A stretch of DNA of 10,690 nt. Source: JAGWFU01 sp035534575 (GTDB lineage: Archaea; Micrarchaeota; Micrarchaeia; Micrarchaeales; Micrarchaeaceae). Below the pieces are notes generated by a model. That model was not told where the DNA came from and ran no database searches. It saw only the letters and a program-made list of their open reading frames with translations. The translations under genes were made by a program, and so were the position numbers. Positions 1 to 6,961 of this stretch are shown here, one piece after another (within the stretch, counting starts at the first letter, position 1; each line of letters opens with the position of its first letter). The stretch spans positions 1-10,690 of the forward strand of contig DATLRT010000046.1 of the NCBI GenBank assembly GCA_035534575.1, in the 5' to 3' direction.

Positions 1-20
1 GTCAGATAACACAATATAAC

Positions 21-30
21 TTATATATAC
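21..30 (+). promoter_or_regulatory. TATA box for the L30e-S12-S7-EF-2 operon
   Basis: An AT-rich TTATATATAC element lies about 70-80 bp before the L30e start. An archaeal TATA box sits about 25 bp before the transcription start, so the RNA should begin near 50-55 and carry a leader of about 45-50 nt. That leader contains the ribosome-binding motif at 90-94. The 1-100 stretch holds no other gene start that I can see. A second AT-rich stretch at 41-54 (TAATATCTAAATAC) is an alternative box. The assignment rests on composition and position only. Confidence 0.5.
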
Positions 31-89
31 CTTTCTGTGCTAATATCTAAATACTGCTAATTGACGGCTCAGGCTGGCAATTTCTATCT

Positions 90-94
90 GTGAT
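90..94 (+). promoter_or_regulatory. Ribosome-binding site of L30e
   Basis: GTGAT matches the 3' half of the full Shine-Dalgarno sequence GGAGGTGATC. It lies 6 nt before the GTG at 101 and supports that non-ATG start. The same xTGAT motif precedes five other starts in this window. Confidence 0.55.
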
Positions 95-100
95 ATTCAA

Positions 101-409
101 GTGATACATTTGGCTGATTTGGCTAATGATATACGTCTAGCTGTAGACAGCGGTGAAACAGCCATAGGCATAAACAGCGTCGAGAAGTCGATAAAGTCGA
201 ACACGGCGAAGGTCATCGTCCTGGCATCCAACAACAAGAAGGAGACCACCGAGGACCTCATGCACCTGGCCAAGATCGCCAACATACGCGTGCTTACGCT
301 CAAGGGCAACTCGATGGACCTGGGTTCCATCTGCGGAAAGCCTTTCTCGGTTTCTGCCGTATCCGTTATAAACGCAGGAAACTCAAAGATACTGGAAGAA
401 AACTACTGA
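101..409 (+). CDS. rpl30e: Large-subunit ribosomal protein L30e
   Basis: This is the archaeal/eukaryotic 50S protein eL30, a small protein of the L7Ae/L30e/S12e fold with no bacterial counterpart in the ribosome. The 102-residue length is normal for the family. Recognisable parts are the N-terminal helix (LADLANDIRLAVDSGETAIG), the beta strand AKVIVLASN (residues 36-44), the helix with the family-like EDL..LAKIANI, the strand VLTLKGNS, and the C-terminal LGSICGKPFSVSAVSVINAG, where archaeal L30e has LG..LGRP..VSALAV. The start is GTG at 101, supported by the GTGAT motif 6 nt upstream; TTG at 110 would give a shorter but plausible N-terminus. It is the first gene of the operon and S12 follows 15 bp after its stop. 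In many archaea L30e follows the RNA polymerase genes, but here it has its own promoter; what lies upstream is outside the window. Confidence 0.93.
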   Translation: MIHLADLANDIRLAVDSGETAIGINSVEKSIKSNTAKVIVLASNNKKETTEDLMHLAKIANIRVLTLKGNSMDLGSICGKPFSVSAVSVINAGNSKILEENY

Positions 410-416
410 TACCAAC

Positions 417-421
417 GTGAT
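417..421 (+). promoter_or_regulatory. Ribosome-binding site of S12
   Basis: GTGAT sits between the L30e stop and a TTG codon, with 3 nt spacing. It decides the rare TTG start of S12: the ATG at 420 is out of frame, and the first residues after TTG (PNGEFAARKL) match the family N-terminus. Confidence 0.55.
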
Positions 422-424
422 GAT

Positions 425-853
425 TTGCCAAACGGAGAATTCGCAGCAAGAAAACTTGTAAGGGAGAGGAAGCACCAGAGGCTCCTCAAGAAGTGGCTCA
501 AGAGGAAGATGTTCAAGCTTAAGGCAAAGTACGACCCCATGGGAACAGTCCCTAGGGCAAAGGCGCTTGTGCTTCAGAAATTCGCTGTAGGACAGAAGCA
601 GCCGCACTCCGGACAGATAAAGTGCGTTAGGGTGCAGCTCATCAAGAACGGCAAGACTGTCGGAGCTTTCGTTCCAGGAGACGGATCGGTTGGGTTCATA
701 GACGAGCACGACGAGGTCACGATCGAGGGAATGGGAGGGTCCCAGAGGGGACAAATGGGATGCATACCGGGAATGAAGTACAAGGTAGTCGAGATAAACG
801 GCGTTAACCTGAAGATGATAAGGACGGGAAAGAAGGAAAAACCAAAGAGATAA
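425..853 (+). CDS. rps12: Small-subunit ribosomal protein S12 (uS12), archaeal type
   Basis: uS12 sits at the decoding centre of the 30S subunit, monitors codon-anticodon pairing and contacts the elongation factors. The 142-residue length fits archaeal S12. Clear family motifs are GEFAARKL at the start, KCVRVQLIKNGK (66-77), PGDGSVGFIDEHDEV (84-98), IPGMKYKVVEINGV (114-127) and the basic end GKKEKPKR. It starts with TTG at 425 and stops 7 bp before S7. Two universal spots are unusual. The loop normally reading PNSA-[IL]-RK reads PHSGQIK (60-66), keeping Pro60 and Ser62 but changing Asn to His61. The Asp of the G-D-[IL]-P-G motif is Cys113. Pro and Ser of the loop contact the 16S decoding bases in known ribosome structures; the effect of the other changes is unknown. 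The family identity is secure. Confidence 0.97.
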   Translation: MPNGEFAARKLVRERKHQRLLKKWLKRKMFKLKAKYDPMGTVPRAKALVLQKFAVGQKQPHSGQIKCVRVQLIKNGKTVGAFVPGDGSVGFIDEHDEVTIEGMGGSQRGQMGCIPGMKYKVVEINGVNLKMIRTGKKEKPKR

Positions 854-860
854 TGATTAG

Positions 861-1601
861 ATGGCTGAAGAGACTCAGGTTCAGGTTGCAAAGGAGGAGA
901 TGGACGTCAGCGCAGCTGCAAAGCAGGCCAAGCCAAAGAGGAAGGCACCGTCCCCGAAGCCCGAGGATTCGGCTGTCGAGTTCTCCGCTGATGGCAACCC
1001 CGAGATCCTGCTCTTCGACAAGTACAGCTACATGGTCGAGATACACGACCCGAGCCTGAAGAATTACGTTAACCTGAAGCCTATCGCGTACCCTACCACA
1101 TACAGGAGGGGAAGCCAGAAGGACTTCTCAAAGGCGGAGATAAACATCGTCGAGAGGCTGGAGAACACCCTGATGAGGGGAGGAACCGGAGCCAGGTTGG
1201 GCGGCCACGTCATAAGGACGAAGGGACGCCTTCAGGGAAAGAAGCTCAAGGTCATGAAGATAGTCGAGGAGGCCTTCACATCGATAAACAAGCAGACAGG
1301 GAAGAACCCGCTGCAGATACTCATTAACGCACTGGAGGCGACCGCGCCCATCGAGGACACCACAAGGGTGGTCTATGGAGGCATAACGTCCAACGTTGCG
1401 GTAGACATAAGCGCAAGCAGGAGGCTTGACGTCGCGCTCAGGAACATAGCGATGGCGACAATACTCGGCTCATTCAGCGCGAAGAAGACAATAGCCCAGG
1501 CACTCGCGAGCGAGCTGGTGCTGGCATCTAACTTCGACGTGAACAGCTATGCGATCAAGAGAAGGAACGAGATCGAGCGCATGGCAAGGAGCGCCAAGTA
1601 G
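861..1601 (+). CDS. rps7: Small-subunit ribosomal protein S7 (uS7), archaeal type with an N-terminal extension
   Basis: uS7 binds the 3' major domain of 16S rRNA, nucleates assembly of the 30S head and touches the E-site tRNA. The conserved part begins near residue 49 (LLFDKYSYMVEIHDPSLKNY) and includes the helix INIVERLENTLMR, NPLQILINALEATAP, EDTTRVVYGGI, ISASRRLDVALRNIA and the archaeal C-terminus SYAIKRRNEIERMARSAK. The 246 residues exceed the usual archaeal length of roughly 190-220 because of a Lys/Ala/Pro-rich, probably disordered N-terminal tail of about 47 residues. The ATG at 861 follows an ATGAT motif (853-857) by 3 nt. An internal ATG at 900 follows GGAGG at 893-897 by only 2 nt and would shorten the tail by 13 residues. 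The gene lies 7 bp after S12 and 22 bp before EF-2. Confidence 0.97.
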   Translation: MAEETQVQVAKEEMDVSAAAKQAKPKRKAPSPKPEDSAVEFSADGNPEILLFDKYSYMVEIHDPSLKNYVNLKPIAYPTTYRRGSQKDFSKAEINIVERLENTLMRGGTGARLGGHVIRTKGRLQGKKLKVMKIVEEAFTSINKQTGKNPLQILINALEATAPIEDTTRVVYGGITSNVAVDISASRRLDVALRNIAMATILGSFSAKKTIAQALASELVLASNFDVNSYAIKRRNEIERMARSAK

Positions 1602-1623
1602 CAAGTAAAGATGGCTGATTATC

Positions 1624-3822
1624 ATGGTCAGGAAAGAATTCGTAGTAGAGGAAATCGCAAAGCTTATGACGAATATCGACCAGATTAGGAACATCGCGAT
1701 AATTGCACACGTTCACCACGGAAAGACCACGCTTACGGACTCGCTTCTGGTAAAGGCCGGACTCATATCGAAGGCGGTCTCGGGAGACGTTCTCTACACC
1801 AACTACGAGGCCATCGAGAAGGACAGGAGGATGACGATCAAGTCGGCCAACATCTCCCTGGGTTTCAGCTACAAGGAGAAGGACTACATAATAAACCTCA
1901 TCGACACCCCGGGTCACGTTGACTTCGGAGGGCACGTCACAAGGTCAATGAGGGCAGTGGACGGCGTAGTGCTGGTGGTAGACCCTGTCGAGGGTGTAAT
2001 GCCCCAGACCGAGACCGTGCTGAGGCAGGCGCTCAAGGAGAAGGCCAAGCCGATACTATTCGTAAACAAGGTAGACAGGTTGCTCACCGAGCTCAGGCTC
2101 ACGCCGGAACAGACGTTCGAGAGGTTGGGAACCCTGATCACCGACATCAACAAGCTCATAGACAACTACTGCCCTGAGGAGTTCGTGGGCAAGTGGAACG
2201 TCAGCGTGGAGGACGGAAGCGTGGCATTCGGATCAGCCTACGACAGGTGGGCTGTGTCAAAGCACATCATGGTAAAGAACAACGTAAACTTCAAGCAGGT
2301 TTTCGAGTACAGCTCGCAGGGCGAAGAGGGAATAAAGAAGCTGCAGGAAGTAGCCCCCATTGAGGACGTGATACTCGCGATGATAATAGACCACCTGCCG
2401 TCCCCGAGGGTTGCTCAGCAGTACAGGATACCTCAGATATGGCACGGCAACCTTGAGAGCGTGGAAGGCAAGGCTATGACTGGCTGCGACGCGTCAGCGA
2501 AGGCATGCATGGTCATATTCAACATAATTTACGATCAACACAGCGGGGAGATAGCAGTAGGAAGGATATTCTCCGGAACCGCAAGGAAGGGAACCGAGCT
2601 CTTCATATCCGGGAAGGCAAACACGCAGAAGATACAGCAGGTCGGCGTATACATGGGACAGGAGAGGGTCATAGTCGAGTCTATGCCCTCTGGCAACATC
2701 TCGGCGCTGATAGGACTTAGGGACGTCTCAATCGGAGACACGCTCAGCGAAGAGAAGATAGAGCCGTTCGAGCACATAACTCACTACTCTAAGCCCGTAG
2801 TCACCAAGGCTATCGAGGCCAAGGACTCAAGGGACACGACCAAGCTTATCGAGGCGCTGAGGGTGCTCACGAAACAGGATCCCACCATCAAGGTCGAGAT
2901 AAACCAGGAGACCGGAGAGCACCTAGTTAGCGGAATGGGAGAGCTGCACCTTGAGGTCATAGAGACCAAGCTAAGGGACGACTTCGGAATACAGATAACT
3001 ACCAGCGAGCCTATTGTCGTCTATCACGAGACTTTGGAAAATGGAGCCGGACCGATAGAGGGGAAGTCGCCGAACAGGCACACGAAGTTCTACATCACGG
3101 TTCAGCCGCTTAAGCAGACTGTGGTGGATGCGATTGACGCCGAGACGATTAAGGACGGCTCGCCTAAGGGGCAGGCTGCAATTGAGGCCATGATAGCCGC
3201 TGGGCTTGACAGGCCGACGGCGAAGGGAGTTGTCTACGTTAAGAACAACTGCATGCTTATCGATGCCACTCACGGAGTCCAGTATCTCAACGAGGTCATG
3301 GAGCTCATGATAGAGGGATTCGAGGAGGCGGTGAGGGACGGCCCGCTCGCAAGGGAGAAGTGCAACGGAATAATGGTCAGCATAACCGACGCGACAATTC
3401 ACGAGGACCCGGTGCACAGGGGGCCGGCGCAGGTGATACCCGCAATAAGGAAGGGTATCTATGCTGCGATGGTGACCGCAGGAGTGCTTCTGCTCGAGCC
3501 GAAGCAGATGTTCACGATCAACATACCGCAGGAGTACATGTCAAACGTTATCACGCTACTTCAGAGCAAGAGGGGCCAGGTGCTGAACGTGACCCAGGAC
3601 AGGGAGCAGATGTCGATAACGGCAAAGCTTCCGGTCTCGGAGGTCATAAAGGGATTCTCCAATGAGCTGAGGAGCATGACCCAGGGCAGGGCCATCTGGT
3701 ACTACGACTTCGCCGGATACGAGAAGCTTCCGGCCGAGTTGCAGAATAAGATAGTCAGGGAGATAAGGACAAGAAAGGGACAGCCACCCGAGCCGCCTTC
3801 AGCGGAGCACTTCATGGACTGA
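1624..3822 (+). CDS. fusA: Translation elongation factor 2 (aEF-2)
   Basis: aEF-2 is the GTPase that drives translocation of tRNA and mRNA after peptide bond formation. Its 732 residues are full length. In order it has the GTPase domain with P-loop AHVHHGKTT (28-36), switch I DRRMTIK (67-73), DTPGHVDFGG (94-103) and NKVDR; beta-barrel domain II; domain III (SGMGELHLEV); domain IV with GKSPNRH and the diphthamide loop IHEDPVHRGPAQ, whose modified His is residue 598; and domain V (SKRGQVLNV). A typical archaeal P-loop reads HVDHGKTT or HIDHGKTT, but here Asp is His31. Switch I normally reads RGIT, but here Gly and Ile are Arg69 and Met70, while the catalytic Thr71 remains. DFGGD is DFGGH104. 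It is otherwise an intact, well-conserved EF-2, so I read it as functional. Tandem stops TGA TAA end it at 3820-3825. It closes the S12-S7 operon; EF-1A does not follow. Confidence 0.98.
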   Translation: MVRKEFVVEEIAKLMTNIDQIRNIAIIAHVHHGKTTLTDSLLVKAGLISKAVSGDVLYTNYEAIEKDRRMTIKSANISLGFSYKEKDYIINLIDTPGHVDFGGHVTRSMRAVDGVVLVVDPVEGVMPQTETVLRQALKEKAKPILFVNKVDRLLTELRLTPEQTFERLGTLITDINKLIDNYCPEEFVGKWNVSVEDGSVAFGSAYDRWAVSKHIMVKNNVNFKQVFEYSSQGEEGIKKLQEVAPIEDVILAMIIDHLPSPRVAQQYRIPQIWHGNLESVEGKAMTGCDASAKACMVIFNIIYDQHSGEIAVGRIFSGTARKGTELFISGKANTQKIQQVGVYMGQERVIVESMPSGNISALIGLRDVSIGDTLSEEKIEPFEHITHYSKPVVTKAIEAKDSRDTTKLIEALRVLTKQDPTIKVEINQETGEHLVSGMGELHLEVIETKLRDDFGIQITTSEPIVVYHETLENGAGPIEGKSPNRHTKFYITVQPLKQTVVDAIDAETIKDGSPKGQAAIEAMIAAGLDRPTAKGVVYVKNNCMLIDATHGVQYLNEVMELMIEGFEEAVRDGPLAREKCNGIMVSITDATIHEDPVHRGPAQVIPAIRKGIYAAMVTAGVLLLEPKQMFTINIPQEYMSNVITLLQSKRGQVLNVTQDREQMSITAKLPVSEVIKGFSNELRSMTQGRAIWYYDFAGYEKLPAELQNKIVREIRTRKGQPPEPPSAEHFMD

Positions 3823-3827
3823 TAAGC

Positions 3828-3850
3828 AAGCGCGAGCTTAATTTTATCTT
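3828..3850 (+). terminator. Hairpin with T-rich tail after EF-2
   Basis: AAGC (3828-3831), loop GCGA (3832-3835) and GCTT (3836-3839) form a short stem capped by a GNRA-type tetraloop, and an outer TAAGC/GCTTA pairing (3823-3827 with 3836-3840) is an alternative fold. A T-rich run, ATTTTATCTT (3841-3850), follows directly. It sits in the 27-bp gap between two convergent genes. Archaeal termination depends mostly on the T-run, so the hairpin may be accessory. Confidence 0.5.
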
Positions 3851-5469
3851 CAATCCAGCAGTATCTCTGCTGCGACTACCGGTTCCTCTATCTTGAAACT
3901 GTCGAGGACCTGCGGATGTATCTCACCAAAGTGGCCGATGGGCTTTCCGCCTACCAGCACGGTTGCGCATCTGCCGTCTATGAATCCACTCTCCGTCGCG
4001 TCCTTGAGCGCAAAAGCCTCGATACCCATCGACCTCAGCACTGCGGCTACAAAGGACTTCATCTCCGAGAAGTTCGCCTTCGCATGCTCGCTCACAATCG
4101 CCAGCCTTCGGTGCTCTGCGGCTTTCTTACCGTCCAATATGAAAACCGAGCCTATCTCGAAAAGCATCTGCGGCATCGGGTCGTGACTGGACGATCCGAG
4201 GTTCTGGAGCAGGCCCGGAAGCAGCGCGGTTCGTAGCATGGTCACTGCCTCGGTCTTCGACTGCGCCACTTTCACAGCGCCGGACTCCTTCTTCATCATG
4301 GACTCGAAGTTCGCCCTCTCGTTGGTAAGGTAGTAGTTGATTGCCTCGCTGAAGCCAAGCCCCAGCATCGCCCTTGCTAGCCTGTTTGCCGCGGCAATCG
4401 ATTCGTCCTCTATTCCCACTGATGAACCCATTATCGGGATCGGGGTTATCCTATCATACCCGTAGGCTATCGCCATGTCGTCTATGATGTCCTGTTCGTT
4501 GAGCACATCCAGCCTGTACGGCGGCACGTAGAACATCGTGTCCTTTCCGTACTTTGCGGCAACGTAGCCCATCCTGTTTGCCATCGTTATTATCTTGTTG
4601 GGCTCAACCGCCGCACCCAGCGCCTTCTCTATAGAGAGGTCCTTCACCTTCATCTCCCTGTAGATCAGCTCTGGCGTCATCTCCGGCTTCTTGCCGTAAA
4701 TTATCGTGCATGGCTGCACCATACCTCCCACGTCTATGAACCTGCAGGCCAGCAGGTTGAGCGTGTCGTTGACAGCGTGGAGCGAGGTGCCCGTTATCTC
4801 TACGAATATCTCCGTGGTGCCCTCGCCTATCCTTGTGAGCTCGGAGTTTATTATCGGTGCAAGCGATATTGTCTTCTGGGAGTCGGCAACAAACGGATAC
4901 GGTCCCTTGCCCACTATCCCGCCGTATTCCTTCCCCTGCTCAGTGCCGCTTACAACCTTGCCGAAGCCCTGCACCTTGGTTTCGCCGAGCGGCACTATCT
5001 CCCCATCCTTTGCCGCGTCGTAAATTATCGGCGGTGTTATCTTTTCAAAATCGTGAAGGCCTATCGCAAGCTTCCTCCTTTTCCTCCCGCTCGTGTCAGC
5101 GAGCTTCTCTGCGAACGCGATGAGGTATCCAAGGTTGCCATCCTTCAGGTCGAGGTTTCTCACTACCATCGCCGCTATGTAGGGCCTGATATCCTTGAGC
5201 TTGGCCGAGACCGCAACCTCGATCGTAGGCTCCCCCTCCGGTCCGTAATGTCCCTCCTTGGGGACCTGCTCCCCGGCGAACATCGACAGAGCCCTTGCGA
5301 AGCCGACTATGTCCAGCATGTCCGGCCTGTTGGGCGTTATGTCGACAGTGAGCTCCTTGCCCGTCAGCCCCTCAATCTCCATCCCTATCGCGCCCACTAT
5401 GCCCTTGGTGAGGTCAGCCTTCAGGCCAAGCCTCTTGAGGTCATCGGTGTTGAATCGCGCGGTCGCCAT
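3850..5469 (-). CDS. pheT: Phenylalanyl-tRNA synthetase beta subunit, archaeal/eukaryotic type
   Basis: PheT is the structural and editing subunit of the (alpha-beta)2 enzyme that charges tRNA-Phe. The 539 residues fit the archaeal/eukaryotic form, which lacks the N-terminal EMAP-like and C-terminal anticodon-binding domains of bacterial PheT. Visible parts are the N-terminal B1 region with DITPNRPDML (43-52), the B3/B4 editing region (from DIRPYIAAMVV at 93 to roughly 255), the B5 domain (about 263-340, ending in DIIDDMAIAYGYDRI) and the catalytic-like B6/B7 domain (about 355-539; LRTALLPGLL and GEIHPQV). The ATG at 5469-5467 lies 4 bp after the pheS stop, with an ATGAT ribosome-binding motif overlapping that stop (5473-5477). 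This spacing suggests translational coupling and equal subunit supply. Its 3' end converges on EF-2 with a 27-bp gap. Confidence 0.97.
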   Translation of the reverse strand: MATARFNTDDLKRLGLKADLTKGIVGAIGMEIEGLTGKELTVDITPNRPDMLDIVGFARALSMFAGEQVPKEGHYGPEGEPTIEVAVSAKLKDIRPYIAAMVVRNLDLKDGNLGYLIAFAEKLADTSGRKRRKLAIGLHDFEKITPPIIYDAAKDGEIVPLGETKVQGFGKVVSGTEQGKEYGGIVGKGPYPFVADSQKTISLAPIINSELTRIGEGTTEIFVEITGTSLHAVNDTLNLLACRFIDVGGMVQPCTIIYGKKPEMTPELIYREMKVKDLSIEKALGAAVEPNKIITMANRMGYVAAKYGKDTMFYVPPYRLDVLNEQDIIDDMAIAYGYDRITPIPIMGSSVGIEDESIAAANRLARAMLGLGFSEAINYYLTNERANFESMMKKESGAVKVAQSKTEAVTMLRTALLPGLLQNLGSSSHDPMPQMLFEIGSVFILDGKKAAEHRRLAIVSEHAKANFSEMKSFVAAVLRSMGIEAFALKDATESGFIDGRCATVLVGGKPIGHFGEIHPQVLDSFKIEEPVVAAEILLD

Positions 5470-5472
5470 ATG

Positions 5473-5477
5473 ATCAT
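5473..5477 (-). promoter_or_regulatory. Ribosome-binding site of pheT
   Basis: On the minus strand ATGAT lies 3 nt before the pheT ATG and overlaps the pheS TGA stop, a layout that favours coupled translation of the two subunits. Confidence 0.5.
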
Positions 5478-6955
5478 CCTATCCGGAGCTCCTTCCTCTG
5501 CTTCAGCCATCCCACGTTGTTCTTGTACAAGTCGCTCAGCGATTCTATGTCGAGGAAGTGCAGCATCAGCCGCTCTATCCCCATTCCCCACGCGAGCACC
5601 GTCTTGTTGGTGCCCATCGCCTTGGTTATCTCCTTCCTTATGATTCCCGCGCCGCACAGCTCTATCGTGTCCTTCATCTTCTCGTCGTAGTAGTAGGCCT
5701 CCAGCCCGGGCTCGACGAACGGGAAGTAGGATGGCTTGAACTTGACGTCCTCTATCCCCAATTGCTGGTAAAACTTTCTGAGCGTGTCGATAAGGTTTGC
5801 CAGCGAGAGGTCGTTGCCCGCTATTATGCCGTCGGTGTGGTTGAACTCGGCGAGGTGCTTGTAGTCAATGCTCTCGTTCCTGAAGACCTTGCCCACAGAG
5901 AACATCTTGACCGGGTAGCTGCTCTCCAACATGCCTGACAGCCTTGCTATCTGCCTTGCGGAGACGCTCGTTGTGTGGGTCCTGAGCAGCGCCTGCTTTG
6001 CGACGCTCTCCTGCCATCTCTCCCTCCATCCCTCCTCGTGCATCTTCCTGACCCTGTTGAGTATCTCGATGTCATCTATGTCTATCTCCTTGGGGTTGGA
6101 GAGGAAGAACGTGTCCTGCATGTCCCTCGTAGGATGATCCTGCGGCGAGAAGAGGGCATCGAAGTTCCAGAACGCCGACTCTATTATCGGGCCTGACACT
6201 TCAGTGAATCCCATGTTGAGCCATGCGGACCTTATCGTGTCCACGAACTCGTGCATCGGGTGCAGCCTGGCAGGATGCAGCACGGTGGTGCTAGCGTTCA
6301 CGTCATACGGCCTGAAGCTCTTCCCCTTCCATCTGCCCCCCGCTATTATGTCCCTTGCGAGCGGGCCTATCTCATCCTCCGCCGCATCAGTGATGTCCGC
6401 CTTCTTTCCCTTCTCGGTTATCGTTATCGAGGTTATCACGTTGGCCTTCTTCAGCTCTATGAGTCCCCTTGTCTTGAGCGTCTCCACCGCCTCTCTCCTT
6501 TCCTTCGACATCTTGGCAGTGTCAACTGCCCCGTTGGCAGACAGCTCCTTCAGCGTAGCCCTCTGCGCGTATGCGCCCTTCGCGGCTATCGCCTCGCCTG
6601 CCTTGCTGAGCCTTATCATACCGTTCTGTATGTCGATCCATCCGTTCCTCTTTGCCCAAGAGAGAGCTATCTGGTTCCTTATGTTCTTTATCTGGAGGTC
6701 CCCGGTCTTGCTGACCTCCCTGATGAGGTCCTCCTCGGGGAATCCGCCAAGGTATCCGCTGCCCTCATCCGTCAGCTTGGCCTCCTGCCCCTCCTTCTTC
6801 TCAACCTTGGCAAGGCCCTCCTTCGATAGCCCCTCAAGCGCCCACATGACGGAGTCAGCCCCGAGCTTGAGCGATGTTGATATCTCGGCTATGCTGGAGC
6901 CCCTGCCCTCCTTCAACAGGCCTAAGACCATAAGTTCGTACTTGTGCAAACACAC
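5474..6955 (-). CDS. pheS: Phenylalanyl-tRNA synthetase alpha (catalytic) subunit, archaeal/eukaryotic type
   Basis: PheS is the class II catalytic subunit that forms Phe-AMP and transfers Phe to tRNA-Phe. Its 493 residues fit the archaeal/eukaryotic form. The first 200 or so residues contain winged-helix-like segments (YELMVLGLLKEGRG; EGLSKEGLAKVE; LKTRGLIELKK), as in that form. The catalytic core shows motif 1 (about 232-256, HPMHEFVDTIRSAW), FDALFSPQDHPTRDMQDTFF (265-284), motif 2 with FRNESIDYKHLAEF (Arg359) and motif 3 GMGIERL (Arg462). The stretch usually reading FRPE before motif 3 is IRKE (439-442), and Cys434 precedes GAGI. The start is uncertain: GTG at 6955 is used here, but AGGTG at 6959-6955 would give better spacing to TTG at 6949; Met9 is a third choice. 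It starts 6 bp after the upstream membrane-protein gene. Confidence 0.97.
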   Translation of the reverse strand: MCLHKYELMVLGLLKEGRGSSIAEISTSLKLGADSVMWALEGLSKEGLAKVEKKEGQEAKLTDEGSGYLGGFPEEDLIREVSKTGDLQIKNIRNQIALSWAKRNGWIDIQNGMIRLSKAGEAIAAKGAYAQRATLKELSANGAVDTAKMSKERREAVETLKTRGLIELKKANVITSITITEKGKKADITDAAEDEIGPLARDIIAGGRWKGKSFRPYDVNASTTVLHPARLHPMHEFVDTIRSAWLNMGFTEVSGPIIESAFWNFDALFSPQDHPTRDMQDTFFLSNPKEIDIDDIEILNRVRKMHEEGWRERWQESVAKQALLRTHTTSVSARQIARLSGMLESSYPVKMFSVGKVFRNESIDYKHLAEFNHTDGIIAGNDLSLANLIDTLRKFYQQLGIEDVKFKPSYFPFVEPGLEAYYYDEKMKDTIELCGAGIIRKEITKAMGTNKTVLAWGMGIERLMLHFLDIESLSDLYKNNVGWLKQRKELRIG

Positions 6956-6961
6956 ACCTGC

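Noticed and set aside
410..424. Search for a NusA-like gene between L30e and S12.
   Set aside because: Only 15 bp separate the genes, so none is present here.
1624..3822. EF-2 altered motifs as signs of a pseudogene.
   Set aside because: The frame is intact over 732 codons and all other motifs, including the diphthamide loop and switch I Thr, are conserved.
4777..5643. A 288-codon open frame on the + strand opposite pheT and pheS.
   Set aside because: It lies antisense to two secure synthetase genes, has no family motifs and no suitable start region, and is explained by their codon bias.
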